Source: an uncultured Pelagibacteraceae bacterium (GTDB lineage Bacteria; Pseudomonadota; Alphaproteobacteria; Pelagibacterales; Pelagibacteraceae). Taken from it: a DNA stretch of 64,000 bases. Within the stretch, counting starts at the first letter, position 1. Every line of letters begins with the position of its first letter. Below are positions 29,441-40,394 of this stretch, in pieces. A program made the position numbers and the translations under genes. Below the pieces are notes generated by a model. The model had not been told where the DNA came from, made no database searches, and saw nothing but the letters and a program-made list of their open reading frames with translations. The stretch lies in contig CACJRL010000002.1 of NCBI GenBank assembly GCA_902595815.1, positions 1 through 64,000 on the forward strand, read 5' to 3'.

Positions 29441-29802
29441 CAAAGATTACAATCTCAAACAGAAATAACAGTGCATTTGAAGTCAGTGGAAAAAAACCTT
29501 TATTAAACGAATTAAGAGATCAAGGTGTCGATCTTCCATACGGATGTCAGTACGGAGGATGTATTACATGTGCAGCTAAACTAATTAATGGAGAAGTGGA
29601 TCAACGTTCTCAAGTTGCTTTAAATAACAGACAAATAAATGATGGATATATTATTTTATGTGTTGCTAAAGCAAAAACAGATTGCACAATTGAGATAGGA
29701 GTTGAAAGTCATGATAAATTGTATCGAAATCCTTTCCTAGACCCTTTAGAACCTCATGAATTAAAAGCAGATATCGCGAGTAAAAAAGAAGAAAAAAAAT
29801 AA
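29437..29802 (+). CDS. 2Fe-2S ferredoxin (plant type)
   Basis: CQYGGCITCAAK...C; likely start ATG 29437 overlapping MTO stop (ATGA). Confidence 0.9.
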   Translation: MTKITISNRNNSAFEVSGKKPLLNELRDQGVDLPYGCQYGGCITCAAKLINGEVDQRSQVALNNRQINDGYIILCVAKAKTDCTIEIGVESHDKLYRNPFLDPLEPHELKADIASKKEEKK

Positions 29803-29804
29803 AC

Positions 29805-30254
29805 ATGAACCACAACGAACCTTATAGCGCTGAATATTTAAAAGATATTTTAAGCTCAGTTAAGACAATTGCTATGGTTGGTGCTAGCCCAGATAAAACT
29901 AAATTTAGTTATGGTGTGCTAAGAGTTTTGCATGAAACTGGTTATGACATGATACCTGTAAATCCTAAACCAGGTATAAAGGAAATTAGAAATTTAAAAG
30001 TTTATCCAAATTTATCTGCTATCGATAGACCTGTTGATATGGTTGAAGTATTTAGAAAATCTGAGGATCTTTATGGAATTGCTGAAGAGGCAATATCAAT
30101 TGGAGCAAAAGTATTATGGGGACAAATCGGTGTAATTAATCATGACGCAGCAAAAATTGCTGAAGATGCAGGTTTAAAAGTAGTTATGAATAGATGTCCA
30201 AAAATTGAACTCTTCAGACCATTTTGGAAACCGCGACTAGATCTTAAAATTTAA
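29805..30254 (+). CDS. CoA-binding domain protein (YccU-like)
   Basis: TIAMVGASPDKTKFSYGVLRVL...YDMIPVNPK. Confidence 0.85.
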   Translation: MNHNEPYSAEYLKDILSSVKTIAMVGASPDKTKFSYGVLRVLHETGYDMIPVNPKPGIKEIRNLKVYPNLSAIDRPVDMVEVFRKSEDLYGIAEEAISIGAKVLWGQIGVINHDAAKIAEDAGLKVVMNRCPKIELFRPFWKPRLDLKI

Positions 30255-30262
30255 ATCAAATT

Positions 30263-30688
30263 ATGGATACAACACTTTTAGATGAAAAAATAAAAGAACT
30301 ATATTTAAGTTATAGGACGATAGCAATTGTTGGAGCAAGCCCAGACTCAAAAAAAACTTCCAATATAATAATGAAATATTTAAGAAATACAGGTTACAAA
30401 GTTTTTCCTGTTAATCCAGTAACAGATAATAAAATTATACATGGTGAACCAGTTTATAAAAAATTAACGGATATTAAAGATCATGTTGGAATTGTTAATG
30501 TTTTTAGACCTAGTGAAGAGGCTGAGGAAATAGCAAAACAAACAATAGAAATTGGTGCAAATGTATTATGGTTGCAATTAGGAATTCACAACGAAAATGC
30601 AGCCAAATTAGTCTCCCAAAATAAAATTTATTATATCTCTAATAAATGTATTAAAAACGAATACGATAGATTATTCAAAACTATATAA
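30263..30688 (+). CDS. CoA-binding domain protein (tandem paralog)
   Basis: TIAIVGASPDSKKTSNIIMKYLRNTGYKVFPVNPV. Confidence 0.85.
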   Translation: MDTTLLDEKIKELYLSYRTIAIVGASPDSKKTSNIIMKYLRNTGYKVFPVNPVTDNKIIHGEPVYKKLTDIKDHVGIVNVFRPSEEAEEIAKQTIEIGANVLWLQLGIHNENAAKLVSQNKIYYISNKCIKNEYDRLFKTI

Positions 30689-30754
30689 TATCAAATTATT
30701 AAGTGTGATATTAAGACCTTTTGTTTCATTTTAAATTTAAGATAAATTTAAAAT

Positions 30755-31216
30755 ATGAAATTCAAAATTTTATTTTTTTTAATTACATTTTTTTATTTTA
30801 ATTCTTCATTTGCCGATGTTTTAAAACCAAGTGTGAATATAGATCCAAAACAAGTTGTTTTAATTCAATTAAAGGCGTTAATGAAAAATGACAGTCCATA
30901 TAAAGATAGAGGGATTGAGCAAACATGGGAATTTGCACATCCAAATAATCAAAGGATGACAGGTCCATTAGATAGATTTAAAAGAATGTTAAAAGGGGCT
31001 TCATACTCGATGTTGATTGATCACAAAGAAAATACAGTAACTGAAATTTATAAATCAAGTACAATGGCAACTTATGAAGTTGTTGTCTTGGATAAGGACA
31101 AACAATATTTTAAATTTAAATGGAAAGTTGAAAAGAATAATAAAGAAGGTAATCTTTTAGATTGCTGGCTAACAACAGCGGTTTCACAACCAATACCAAT
31201 GGGATCATCAATATAA
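30755..31216 (+). CDS. Periplasmic protein, DUF4864-like
   Basis: Signal peptide plus QLKALMKNDSPYKDRGIEQTWEFAHPNNQRMTGPLDRF. Confidence 0.65.
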   Translation: MKFKILFFLITFFYFNSSFADVLKPSVNIDPKQVVLIQLKALMKNDSPYKDRGIEQTWEFAHPNNQRMTGPLDRFKRMLKGASYSMLIDHKENTVTEIYKSSTMATYEVVVLDKDKQYFKFKWKVEKNNKEGNLLDCWLTTAVSQPIPMGSSI

Positions 31217-31419
31217 TGAAAAAGCCTCCAATGTATATTAGGTACGCAATTCTAATGTTTATATTATGTTTTCCAACAATTTCATCCACTCAACTTGGAT
31301 GGTATTTTTGGGGAAGTGAAGTTGGGATTAATATTGGCATGGTAGTAGGTACAATTTCCGTTATAGTTGCCGCTTATTTAATGTTCAGAATGGGCTGGCG
31401 TGACGCAGACGATGAATAA
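31216..31419 (+). CDS. Small membrane protein (two TM)
   Basis: Start ATG 31216 overlaps previous stop (ATAATGA); ORF-track start at 31162 probably too early. Confidence 0.6.
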   Translation: MKKPPMYIRYAILMFILCFPTISSTQLGWYFWGSEVGINIGMVVGTISVIVAAYLMFRMGWRDADDE

Positions 31420-31465
31420 TAGAATTTTGTTTCGTTAGTAATTAAAATTTAGTAGGAATCTGATA

Positions 31466-33898
31466 ATGAAATCCAAAGCAAAAGTTGTTGTAGTTGGTGG
31501 TGGAGTAGTAGGAGTTAGCGCGCTTTATCACTTAGCAAAAAAAGGTTGGTCAGATGTTGTTTTAATTGAAAGAAAAGAACTAACTTCAGGCTCAACTTGG
31601 CATGCAGCTGGCTTATTACCACTATTTAATATGAGTTATTCTGTGGGACAACTTCATAAGTATGCTGTCAATTTGTATAAAACTTTAGAAGAAGAGACAG
31701 GCAAGAATGTAGGTTTCAGCGTTGTATCTAATATTAGATTGGCAAGCACAAAAGATAGAATGGATGAATACTTTCAATACGCTGGTGTTGCTCAAACAAT
31801 TGGTGTTGATGTAAAATTTTTAACACCAGATCAAGTTAAGGAAATCTGGCCATTATGTAATACATCAGATTTAGTAGGTGCAATACAACACCCTGAAGAT
31901 GGATATATTCAACCAGCAGATTTAACACAAGCTCTTGCTACAGGTGCAAGAAATAGAGGAGCAGAAATTTATAGAAATACAAATGTTGTTGGAATGAAAC
32001 AAACCAAAGATGGCTGGGTTGTTGAGACAGATAAAGGTTCCATTGAATGTGAACATATTATTTCTTGTTCAGGAAATTTTGCAAGACAAACTGGAAAGAT
32101 GGTTGGATTAGATATTCCAGTTATTCCAGTAGAACATCAATACATAGTTACTGAACCTCATCCAGAAATTCAAAAAAGAAAAAAAGATGGATTACCAGAG
32201 ATGGGAGTTTTAAGGGATAGTGATAGTAGATGGTATATGAGAGAAGAAGCAGGTGGATTAATTTTAGGACCATATGAAGATGGTGCACCAGCTTGTTATG
32301 TAGATGGGCCATCAAAAGATTCTGAATATGAATTATTTCAGGAAGATTTAGATAGATTGGCTCCACACATTGAAGGTGCAATACATAGAGTCCCTGCGTT
32401 TGGAGAAGTGGGAGTTAAGAAAGTTTATAACGGTGCAATTTGTTATACACCTGATGGTAACCCAATTGTTGGTCCTGCTTGGGGATTGAAAAATTTTTGG
32501 ATAAATGAAGGTCATAGCTTTGGTATCACCGCAGCAGGTGGAGCAGGATGGCAACTTGCTGAATGGATCGTAGATGGTGAACCCACTATTGATATGCTTG
32601 GTGTTGAACCAAGAAGGTATGGAGATTATTGCTCTAAATCATATTTAAAAGCTAAAAATGAAGAAGCCTACAGTCACGTATTCATAACTCACTTTCCTGA
32701 TGAAGAAAGACCAGCAGCAAGACCACTAAGAACAGCGCCATGTTATGACAGAATGAAAAATTTAGGAGCAGTGTTTGGTCAAAAATTTGGATGGGAACGA
32801 CCTAACTTTTTTGCAACTGATGGAATGGAGCAAAAAGATGATTGGTCATTTAGAAGATCAAAATGGTTCAATGCAATGGAAAAAGAATGCAAAAACGTAA
32901 AAGAAAATGTTGGTCTTTTAGATATGACTGCATTTGCAAAATGTAGAATTAAAGGACCTGGTGCTGAGGAATTTTTAGATAATTTAGTTGCAAATAAATT
33001 ACCAAAAAAAGTTGGAAGAATTAATTTATGTCATGCTTTAAATACTAAAGGCGGAGTTCATTCTGAATTTACTATTATGAGAGAGTCACATGATAGCTTT
33101 TATTTAGTATCAGCAGGAGCTTTCCAAAGATTAGATCATGATTGGATTTTAAAATGGATGCCTTCAGATGGTTCAGTGCAGTTTGAAAATTTAACTAATA
33201 GTAATGGAGTTTTGGTTGTTTCAGGTCCAAAAGCAAGAGAGTTAATGCAAAGAGTTTCAAAAGATGATTTTTCAAATGAAAACTTTAAATGGCTAAGTGC
33301 AAAAATGGTTGATGTAGGGTACGCACCAGTAAATGCCATGAGAGTTAATTTTGTTGGTGAATTAGGATGGGAACTTCATCATCCAATTGAATATCAAAAT
33401 CACATTTTTGATAAACTTATGGAAGCAGGACAAGATCTTGGATTAAAACCATATGGGATTAGAGCAATGAATAGTTTGAGAGTAGAAAAATCGTATAAAT
33501 TGGTTGGAACAGAACTATCAATAGAATACTCACCTTATGAAAGCGGTCTTGATAGATTTATACATCCTAATAAAGGAAGTTTTATTGGACTTGAAGCATT
33601 GAACAAGTGGAGAGAAAAAGGTTTTGATAACAAGCTTGTTACCTTGGAGGTTCACAATCCAAAAGATGCAGATGTATTAGGCAACAATCCCATTTATGAA
33701 AATGGAAGTGTTATAGGAAGAGCTACAGGAGGAGATTTTGGTTTTAGAATTGGAAAATCATTAGCATTAGGAATGGTTAAACCAGAATTAGCAAATGTTG
33801 GACAAAAACTTAAAATTGAAATATTAGGTGAGAAATATGATGCTACAATTTTAGATGAAAGTCCTTACGATCCAGAAAACAATTTATTAAGAGCTTAA
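31466..33898 (+). CDS. Dimethylglycine/sarcosine dehydrogenase-like FAD oxidoreductase fused to GcvT domain
   Basis: 810 aa; [47 protein letters not shown]-terminal GcvT domain; followed by etfBA. Confidence 0.93.
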   Translation: MKSKAKVVVVGGGVVGVSALYHLAKKGWSDVVLIERKELTSGSTWHAAGLLPLFNMSYSVGQLHKYAVNLYKTLEEETGKNVGFSVVSNIRLASTKDRMDEYFQYAGVAQTIGVDVKFLTPDQVKEIWPLCNTSDLVGAIQHPEDGYIQPADLTQALATGARNRGAEIYRNTNVVGMKQTKDGWVVETDKGSIECEHIISCSGNFARQTGKMVGLDIPVIPVEHQYIVTEPHPEIQKRKKDGLPEMGVLRDSDSRWYMREEAGGLILGPYEDGAPACYVDGPSKDSEYELFQEDLDRLAPHIEGAIHRVPAFGEVGVKKVYNGAICYTPDGNPIVGPAWGLKNFWINEGHSFGITAAGGAGWQLAEWIVDGEPTIDMLGVEPRRYGDYCSKSYLKAKNEEAYSHVFITHFPDEERPAARPLRTAPCYDRMKNLGAVFGQKFGWERPNFFATDGMEQKDDWSFRRSKWFNAMEKECKNVKENVGLLDMTAFAKCRIKGPGAEEFLDNLVANKLPKKVGRINLCHALNTKGGVHSEFTIMRESHDSFYLVSAGAFQRLDHDWILKWMPSDGSVQFENLTNSNGVLVVSGPKARELMQRVSKDDFSNENFKWLSAKMVDVGYAPVNAMRVNFVGELGWELHHPIEYQNHIFDKLMEAGQDLGLKPYGIRAMNSLRVEKSYKLVGTELSIEYSPYESGLDRFIHPNKGSFIGLEALNKWREKGFDNKLVTLEVHNPKDADVLGNNPIYENGSVIGRATGGDFGFRIGKSLALGMVKPELANVGQKLKIEILGEKYDATILDESPYDPENNLLRA

Positions 33899-34647
33899 TG
33901 AAAATACTAGTCGCAGTTAAAAGAGTTATTGATTACAACGTTCAAATAAGAGTTAAAGAAGATGGTTCTGGTGTTGTTACTGACAACGTTAAAATGTCAA
34001 CAAATCCACCAGATGATAATGCAATAGAAGAAGCAGTAAAAATTAAAGAGGCTGGCAAAGCTAAAGAAATAGTTGCAATTACAATCGGTGAAGAAAAAGC
34101 TCAAGAAACTGTTAGAAAAGCATTAGCTGTTGGAGCGGATAGGGGAATACATGTCAAAGTTGATAATGTGATTGAGCCATTAGCAGTTTCAAAAATTTTG
34201 AAAAAAATTGTAGAAAAAGAAAATCCTGATTTAGTGTTTATGGGAAAACAAGCGATTGATGATGACTGTAATCAAACTGGTCAGATGCTTGCAGCTTTAT
34301 TAAATTGGCCTCAAGCAACTTTTGCATCGAAAATTGAAGTTAAAGATAATGCATTAGAAGTAACTCGTGAAATTGACGAAGGTTTAGAAACTATTGAAGT
34401 AAATGTTCCAGCTATTGTTACATGTGATTTAAGACTAAATGAACCAAGATATGCTTCGCTTCCAAATATTATGAAAGCTAAGAAAAAACCAATAGAACAG
34501 TTAAATGCTTCAGATTTAGGAGTTGATATTAATCCTAGAATCGAACAAATTAAAGTTGAGGAACCACCAAAAAGAAAAGCTGGAATAAAAGTCGCTAGTG
34601 TAGAAGAATTAGTGCAAAAATTAAAAAATGAGGCTAAGGTAATTTAA
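33898..34647 (+). CDS. etfB: Electron transfer flavoprotein beta subunit
   Basis: [20 protein letters not shown]...[17 protein letters not shown]. Confidence 0.97.
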   Translation: MKILVAVKRVIDYNVQIRVKEDGSGVVTDNVKMSTNPPDDNAIEEAVKIKEAGKAKEIVAITIGEEKAQETVRKALAVGADRGIHVKVDNVIEPLAVSKILKKIVEKENPDLVFMGKQAIDDDCNQTGQMLAALLNWPQATFASKIEVKDNALEVTREIDEGLETIEVNVPAIVTCDLRLNEPRYASLPNIMKAKKKPIEQLNASDLGVDINPRIEQIKVEEPPKRKAGIKVASVEELVQKLKNEAKVI

Positions 34648-35601
34648 ATGTCAGTATTATTAATTGCAGAACATAATAATAAAGAGGTTAGACCATTTAC
34701 CTATAATGCTATAACTGCTGCTTCTCAAATAAATGAGGATCTTCATGTTTTGGTTTTAGGTCATCAAGCTGATGATGTTGCAAAATCTTTATCTGAAGTT
34801 CCAAATGTAAAAAAAGTTATTCACGTTGATAATGAAATTTATGAAAACTACATTGCTGAAAATTATGCAGCAGCAATAATTAAGCATGCAGAAAGTTATT
34901 CACATATTGTAAGCTCAGCAAATACATTTGGTAAAAATTTAATGCCAAGAATTGCGGCATTACTAGATACTTCGCAAGTGAGCGATATAATTAAAGTTAT
35001 TTCTGAGGATACTTTTTTAAGACCAATTTATGCAGGAAATGCTTTTGCTACGGTTAAAAGTAATGACAAAAAAAAATGTGTTACTATTAGACCGACGTCG
35101 TTTGACCCTGCTGATAAGAGTGGTGGATCTGCTGAAATTACAAAATCTGATCCAGCAGAAGCTAGTTCATCAACTAAATTTCTAAAGAAAGAAGAAGTTA
35201 AGTCAGACAGACCAGAGCTTGGAACAGCTAGAATAGTTATTTCTGGTGGCAGAGGAATGCAAAATGGTGAAAATTTCAAATTAATCAGTGATATTGCTGA
35301 TAAACTTAATGCAGCAATTGGTGCATCAAGAGCAGCAGTTGATGCTGGTTATATTACGAATGATCATCAAGTAGGACAAACGGGTAAAGTTGTAGTTCCA
35401 GATTTATATATTGCAGTTGGAATTTCAGGTGCAATACAGCACTTAGCAGGAATGAAAGAAAGTAAAGTTATTGTTGCAATAAATAAAGACGGTGAAGCTC
35501 CAATTTTTAGTGTCGCAGATTACGGATTAGAAGCAGATCTTTTTGAAGCGCTTCCTCAATTTTTGTCAGAATTGAACAAATTAAACACTATACAAAAATA
35601 G
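34648..35601 (+). CDS. etfA: Electron transfer flavoprotein alpha subunit
   Basis: [52 protein letters not shown]. Confidence 0.97.
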   Translation: MSVLLIAEHNNKEVRPFTYNAITAASQINEDLHVLVLGHQADDVAKSLSEVPNVKKVIHVDNEIYENYIAENYAAAIIKHAESYSHIVSSANTFGKNLMPRIAALLDTSQVSDIIKVISEDTFLRPIYAGNAFATVKSNDKKKCVTIRPTSFDPADKSGGSAEITKSDPAEASSSTKFLKKEEVKSDRPELGTARIVISGGRGMQNGENFKLISDIADKLNAAIGASRAAVDAGYITNDHQVGQTGKVVVPDLYIAVGISGAIQHLAGMKESKVIVAINKDGEAPIFSVADYGLEADLFEALPQFLSELNKLNTIQK

Positions 35602-35625
35602 CAAATACTGTAAGAAATTATCATT

Positions 35626-37245
35626 ATGTCCAGAGAAGTGATGGAATACGATGTTGTCATCGTAGGTGGCGGACCATCAGGACTTTCAACTGCAATTAAA
35701 TTAAAGCAGTTAAATCCAGATATTAATGTCTGCCTTTTAGAAAAAGCATCTGAAATAGGTGCGCATATTTTGTCAGGGAACGTGTTTGAAACACGTGCTT
35801 TAGACGAACTAATACCTAATTGGAAAGAATTAAAAGCTCCAATTAAAACAAAAGTTACAAAAGAAAAATTTTTATTTTTAGGAAAACAAAAATCATTAAG
35901 TTGGCCAACATGGTTACTTCCCAAGGTTCAACAAAATCATAACAACTATATTATAAGTCTTGCAAATCTTTGTAGATGGTTAGCAGAACAGGCTGAGGGA
36001 TTAGGAGTTGAAATATTCCCAGGATTTCCAGCAAGTGAAGTTTTATATAATGACGATGGATCAGTTAAAGGTATTGCAACCCAAGATATGGGTATCGACA
36101 AAGAGGGAAATAAAAAAGATACTTATGAACCAGGAATGGAATTGCATGCAAAAGTTACAGTATTTGCAGAAGGATGCAGAGGTCACTTAGGAAAAGAATT
36201 AATAAAGAAGTTTGAATTAGACAAAGGTAAAAATCCTCAACAATATGGAATTGGTTTTAAAGAAATTTGGGAGATAGATGAAAAAAATCATACAGAAGGT
36301 TTAGTAATGCATACTGCTGGATGGCCTTTAGACAATAACACCTATGGTGGAAGTTTTATGTATCATGCAGAAAATAAACAAGTTTTTCTTGGTTACGTAA
36401 TTGGATTAGATTATCAAAATCCTCATCTCTCACCTTTCGATGAATTTCAAAGATTTAAAACTCATCCAGATATAAAAAAAATAATTGAAGGCGGAAAAAG
36501 AATTTCTTATGGCGCAAGAGCTTTAATTGAGGGTGGTATACAGAGTTTACCTCAGATGTTTATGCCAGGTGCTTTGTTAGTTGGATGTGATGCAGGAACA
36601 TTAAATATGCCTAAAATAAAAGGGTCTCATACTGCGATGAAGAGTGGAATGATCGCTGCTGAAACAATTTATGAGCATCTTACAAAAAATTTAAATTTAT
36701 CTACATATGAACAAAAATTTAAAGAAAGTTGGGTTTACAAAGAATTACATGAGGCAAGAAATGTAAAACCAAGTTTCTCTTGGGGATTAATTCTAGGTAT
36801 ATTATTTACTGGAATTGACCAGATTTTATTTAGAGGAAAGCTTCCTTTCACATTAAAACATAAACATGCTGATCATGAAGCTCTAAAACCAGCAAATAAA
36901 ATGCCAAAAATTGATTATCCTAAGCCTGATAACGTTATTACTTTTGATAAAACTAGTTCGGTTTATTTAACGGGTACAATTCATGATGATAATCAACCAG
37001 TGCATTTAAAACTTAAAGATCCAGATTTGCCTATAAAATATACTTTAAAGAAATTTGATGAGCCCGCACAAAGATATTGTCCAGCAGGAGTTTATGAAGT
37101 TCAAGAAGTAAATTCTGTTCAAAAATTTGTAATCAATGCTCAAAATTGCATACATTGTAAAACGTGTGATATTAAAGAACCGTCTCAAAATATTACTTGG
37201 GTAACCCCAGAAGGTGGAGGCGGACCTAAATACGGAAATATGTAA
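35626..37245 (+). CDS. Electron transfer flavoprotein-ubiquinone oxidoreductase
   Basis: 539 aa; VVIVGGGPSGLSTAIKLKQ, CIHCKTCDIKEPSQNITWVTPEGGGGP. Confidence 0.96.
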   Translation: MSREVMEYDVVIVGGGPSGLSTAIKLKQLNPDINVCLLEKASEIGAHILSGNVFETRALDELIPNWKELKAPIKTKVTKEKFLFLGKQKSLSWPTWLLPKVQQNHNNYIISLANLCRWLAEQAEGLGVEIFPGFPASEVLYNDDGSVKGIATQDMGIDKEGNKKDTYEPGMELHAKVTVFAEGCRGHLGKELIKKFELDKGKNPQQYGIGFKEIWEIDEKNHTEGLVMHTAGWPLDNNTYGGSFMYHAENKQVFLGYVIGLDYQNPHLSPFDEFQRFKTHPDIKKIIEGGKRISYGARALIEGGIQSLPQMFMPGALLVGCDAGTLNMPKIKGSHTAMKSGMIAAETIYEHLTKNLNLSTYEQKFKESWVYKELHEARNVKPSFSWGLILGILFTGIDQILFRGKLPFTLKHKHADHEALKPANKMPKIDYPKPDNVITFDKTSSVYLTGTIHDDNQPVHLKLKDPDLPIKYTLKKFDEPAQRYCPAGVYEVQEVNSVQKFVINAQNCIHCKTCDIKEPSQNITWVTPEGGGGPKYGNM

Positions 37246-37620
37246 TTAAGATAAATCGATTGCGAACTTTTTTAAAGTTTCAATTGGAATAAGTTTCAAA
37301 GTGTTTTTATGAGTTTTTTTTAAATAAATAGGACATCCTTTTCCCGCTTCTAAAGCTCTAGCATACCAACCTGCACACACACACCAACTATCTCCATCTT
37401 TTAAACCCGGAAAACCAAACTCAGGATGAGGTGTAACTAAATCATTCCCTGCTTCTTTGCACCATTCTAAAAATTCAGTATTTACTTTTGCACAAACAGT
37501 GTGAACACCATGATCATTTTCATCTGTATTACAACATCCGTCTCTATACCATCCTGTTAAAGGGTCATTAGAGCATAACTCCAAATCTTCATCTAAAACA
37601 TTTTTTTGTTTATCAGCCAT
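37246..37620 (-). CDS. DUF2237 family protein
   Basis: DPLTGWYRDGCCNT...DHGVHTVCAKVNTEFLEWCKEAGNDL...PGLKDGDSWCVCAGWY. Confidence 0.85.
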   Translation of the reverse strand: MADKQKNVLDEDLELCSNDPLTGWYRDGCCNTDENDHGVHTVCAKVNTEFLEWCKEAGNDLVTPHPEFGFPGLKDGDSWCVCAGWYARALEAGKGCPIYLKKTHKNTLKLIPIETLKKFAIDLS

Positions 37621-38221
37621 GAAATAATTCTGTTAATTTTTTATCAATATCTATGTTAAATGAAAAAGATCTTCTTTCACCATCAGATTTAAATGGATAT
37701 GCAGTATGCATTAAATTATTTGGGAACAAAATAAGATCGCCAACTTTTGGTTTATGATTAAATATAGAATTATTTAAAAAAGATTTAGAGCCATAAATAA
37801 AATCAATTGTTCCGTTAGTTTTTATTTTCTTGTTTCCCTTTGTTAAATTATTTGGAATTTTCAAATAACCAACTCCAGAAACATTACCATCATGGAAATG
37901 AATAGGATTGTAATCATTTTTAAATTGTCTTACGACCCATAAATTCTTAATTTTAATATTTTTTGACTTCTTATTAAGATTTTTTTTTAAATATTGATTA
38001 ACAGATTTAGAAATAAAACTTTTTAAATTTTTTTTTATAAATTTATTTTTTAATTCAATTTCCTGTTCTACTTGACCTACCAATTTTTTTGAATAGTCAC
38101 TTGATTTTGATTTTTTTTTATCTTTAATAATACTTTCAACTTCATCATTAATTTTATTTACCAAGTTTAATGGAATTTTAATAACAGCAATTTTTGGTCC
38201 AAACGGACTTAAAACTTTCAT
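37613..38221 (-). CDS. Putative 2-oxoglutarate/Fe(II)-dependent oxygenase
   Basis: HFHDGNVSGVGYLKIPNN...GDLILFPNNLMHTAYPF...RRSFSFNI; internal Met at 38221 preferred because the ORF-track start (38299) overlaps hisI. Confidence 0.75.
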   Translation of the reverse strand: MKVLSPFGPKIAVIKIPLNLVNKINDEVESIIKDKKKSKSSDYSKKLVGQVEQEIELKNKFIKKNLKSFISKSVNQYLKKNLNKKSKNIKIKNLWVVRQFKNDYNPIHFHDGNVSGVGYLKIPNNLTKGNKKIKTNGTIDFIYGSKSFLNNSIFNHKPKVGDLILFPNNLMHTAYPFKSDGERRSFSFNIDIDKKLTELFHG

Positions 38222-38228
38222 CAATTTT

Positions 38229-38717
38229 TTATATTTTTGTTGGATTAGGTTGTCCTTTATAAACAACCTCTGGATCAAATTTTTTTTCTTCTTCTTCAAA
38301 TTTCATTTCGATTTGTCTTGCATTATCAATTTTACCCAAAGGAACAGATCTATAAAAACAGGATCTGTACCCAACGTGGCAACTAGAGCCTTCGCCAATA
38401 TCTACAGTCATCCAAACTGCATCTTGATCATCATCAATTCGAATCTCTTTTACTTTTTGAACAAATCCACTTGTTTTTCCTTTATGCCAAATTGATTGTC
38501 TTGATCTGCTCCAGTAATGAGCTTCTTTAGTTTCAATAGTTAATTTGAAGGCTTCCACATTCATATACCCATGCATTAATATTTCTTTTGTTTTTGAGCA
38601 TGTTGTAATGACTGGAATCAATCCATCATTATCGAATTTAGGAGATAAAAGCTTGCCTTCTTCTATTTCTGCTACATTTTCTCTTTTTTTAAACATATAT
38701 GTGGAATTATCTAACAT
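38229..38717 (-). CDS. hisI: Phosphoribosyl-AMP cyclohydrolase
   Basis: LMHGYMNVEAFKLTIETKEAHYWSRSRQSIWHKGKTSGFVQ; CHVGYRSCFYR. Confidence 0.95.
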   Translation of the reverse strand: MLDNSTYMFKKRENVAEIEEGKLLSPKFDNDGLIPVITTCSKTKEILMHGYMNVEAFKLTIETKEAHYWSRSRQSIWHKGKTSGFVQKVKEIRIDDDQDAVWMTVDIGEGSSCHVGYRSCFYRSVPLGKIDNARQIEMKFEEEEKKFDPEVVYKGQPNPTKI

Positions 38718-38774
38718 AATAATAAATATATTAAATATTTTAAAATTAAGGTTTTATATATATAAAAGCACGTC

Positions 38775-39377
38775 ATGAAATTAGTAAAAAACGAAAACGA
38801 AAAAAAAATTAATGAAGTAACAGACAAAGAAGCCGAAGAAGCTTTTGTCAAAATCCTTAAATGGTTAGGTGAAGACCCTACTAGAGAAGGTTTATTAGAA
38901 ACTCCAAAGAGAGTTACAAAAGCATTTAAAGAATATTTCAAGGGCTACAAAGAAGATCCAAAAGCAGTTTTAGATAAAACATTTGGTGATGTTGAAGGCT
39001 ATAGCGATATGGTTGTTCAAAAAAATATTTCAGTCCAAAGTCATTGTGAACATCACATGGCACCAATTATAGGAATTGCTCATGTAGCATATATTCCAAA
39101 TCAAAGAGTTGTAGGATTAAGCAAAATAGCTAGAGTAGTAGAAGTATTTTCTAAAAGATTACAAACACAAGAAAGATTAACTGTTCAGATCGCTAATACT
39201 TTAATGGAGTCTTTGGATGCAAAAGGTGTTGCGGTAACAATAGATTCAACTCATCAGTGTATGACTATGAGAGGTATAAAAAAAGAGCAAGCTACTACAG
39301 TTACAAATTTTTATCTTGGACAGTTTAAAGACGATTTAAGTTATCAAAATAGATATTTGCGATTTATTGCAAAATAA
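38775..39377 (+). CDS. folE: GTP cyclohydrolase I
   Basis: GLLETPKRV, SHCEHHMAPIIGIAHVAYIPN, ISVQ, HQCMTMRG. Confidence 0.97.
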   Translation: MKLVKNENEKKINEVTDKEAEEAFVKILKWLGEDPTREGLLETPKRVTKAFKEYFKGYKEDPKAVLDKTFGDVEGYSDMVVQKNISVQSHCEHHMAPIIGIAHVAYIPNQRVVGLSKIARVVEVFSKRLQTQERLTVQIANTLMESLDAKGVAVTIDSTHQCMTMRGIKKEQATTVTNFYLGQFKDDLSYQNRYLRFIAK

Positions 39378-39392
39378 TATTTACTGATAAAC

Positions 39393-40394
39393 ATGGCGGA
39401 CTCATTTAAAGCAGTTGTAATAAACAATCAAAACGAAAATTTTACAAGAGAAGTTAAAGAATTAAGTTTAGATCATTTTAAAGATGGTGAGGTGCTAGTT
39501 AAGATAGATTATTCTGATCTTAATTGGAAAGATGCAATGATACTAAAAGATGGTGGTAAATTAGTTAAAGAGTATCCAAGAATACCTGGTATTGATTTTT
39601 CTGGAATTGTTGCACAAGGTGATGGTGAAGAATTTAAAGAAGGAGACAGAGTTATATTAACAGGCTGTAGAGCTGGAGAACTTTTTGATGGTGGATATTC
39701 TCAATACGCAAAAGTTAAAAAAGATCATATTACAAAAACGCCTGAAGGAATGACAAATAAACAAGCCATGATTTTAGGAACCGCTGGTCTTACAGGTTTG
39801 TTATGTGCCTTTGCAGTCAAAGCAAGAGAGGAACTATTGATGCAATCAAAAGTTAACGATGTATTAGTAACAGGTTCTACTGGTGGTGTCGGTATGGTTG
39901 CAGTAATGGTTCTTGCTAAAATGGGAATTAATGTAACAGCAATTACTGGTAAACCAGATAAAGCTGAATATTTAAAAGAACTTGGTGCAAAAAACGTTAT
40001 AGATCGTAAAGAATTTGAGGGTGAAGCAAGATTAATAGATAAAGGAACATGGGATGGCGTTGTAGATACCGTTGGTGGAAATATTTTATCGAATGCAATA
40101 GCTCAAACTAAACCAAAAGGAATTGTTGCTATATGTGGAAATGCTAGTGGCAATAAATTAAATACATCAGTAATTCCATTTATATTAAGAGCAGTTAAAT
40201 TGTGGGGAGTGGACTCGGTTAATATCAGTAAGAAAAGAAAAGAGTTTGTCTGGGGAGAATTTCCTGCTTTGCTAGATTTTAATATTTTAGAAAAATCTGT
40301 AAATACTATTGGATTAGATGAATTATTAAATGTCTATCCCGATATATTAAAAGGAAATTTAAAAAATAAAATAGTAGTGGATGTAAATAAATAA
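39393..40394 (+). CDS. MDR-superfamily oxidoreductase, AcuI/YhdH (acryloyl-CoA reductase)-like
   Basis: LNWKDAMILKDGGKLVKEYPRIPGIDFSGIV; LTGCRAGELFDGGYSQYA; VTGSTGGVGMVAV. Confidence 0.88.
   Translation: MADSFKAVVINNQNENFTREVKELSLDHFKDGEVLVKIDYSDLNWKDAMILKDGGKLVKEYPRIPGIDFSGIVAQGDGEEFKEGDRVILTGCRAGELFDGGYSQYAKVKKDHITKTPEGMTNKQAMILGTAGLTGLLCAFAVKAREELLMQSKVNDVLVTGSTGGVGMVAVMVLAKMGINVTAITGKPDKAEYLKELGAKNVIDRKEFEGEARLIDKGTWDGVVDTVGGNILSNAIAQTKPKGIVAICGNASGNKLNTSVIPFILRAVKLWGVDSVNISKKRKEFVWGEFPALLDFNILEKSVNTIGLDELLNVYPDILKGNLKNKIVVDVNK

Noticed and set aside
38222-38299. Upstream start for the 2OG oxygenase giving N-terminal MKKKKKNLIQRLF...
   Set aside because: Overlaps hisI coding sequence by 71 bp and is low complexity; the internal start at 38221 is more plausible.
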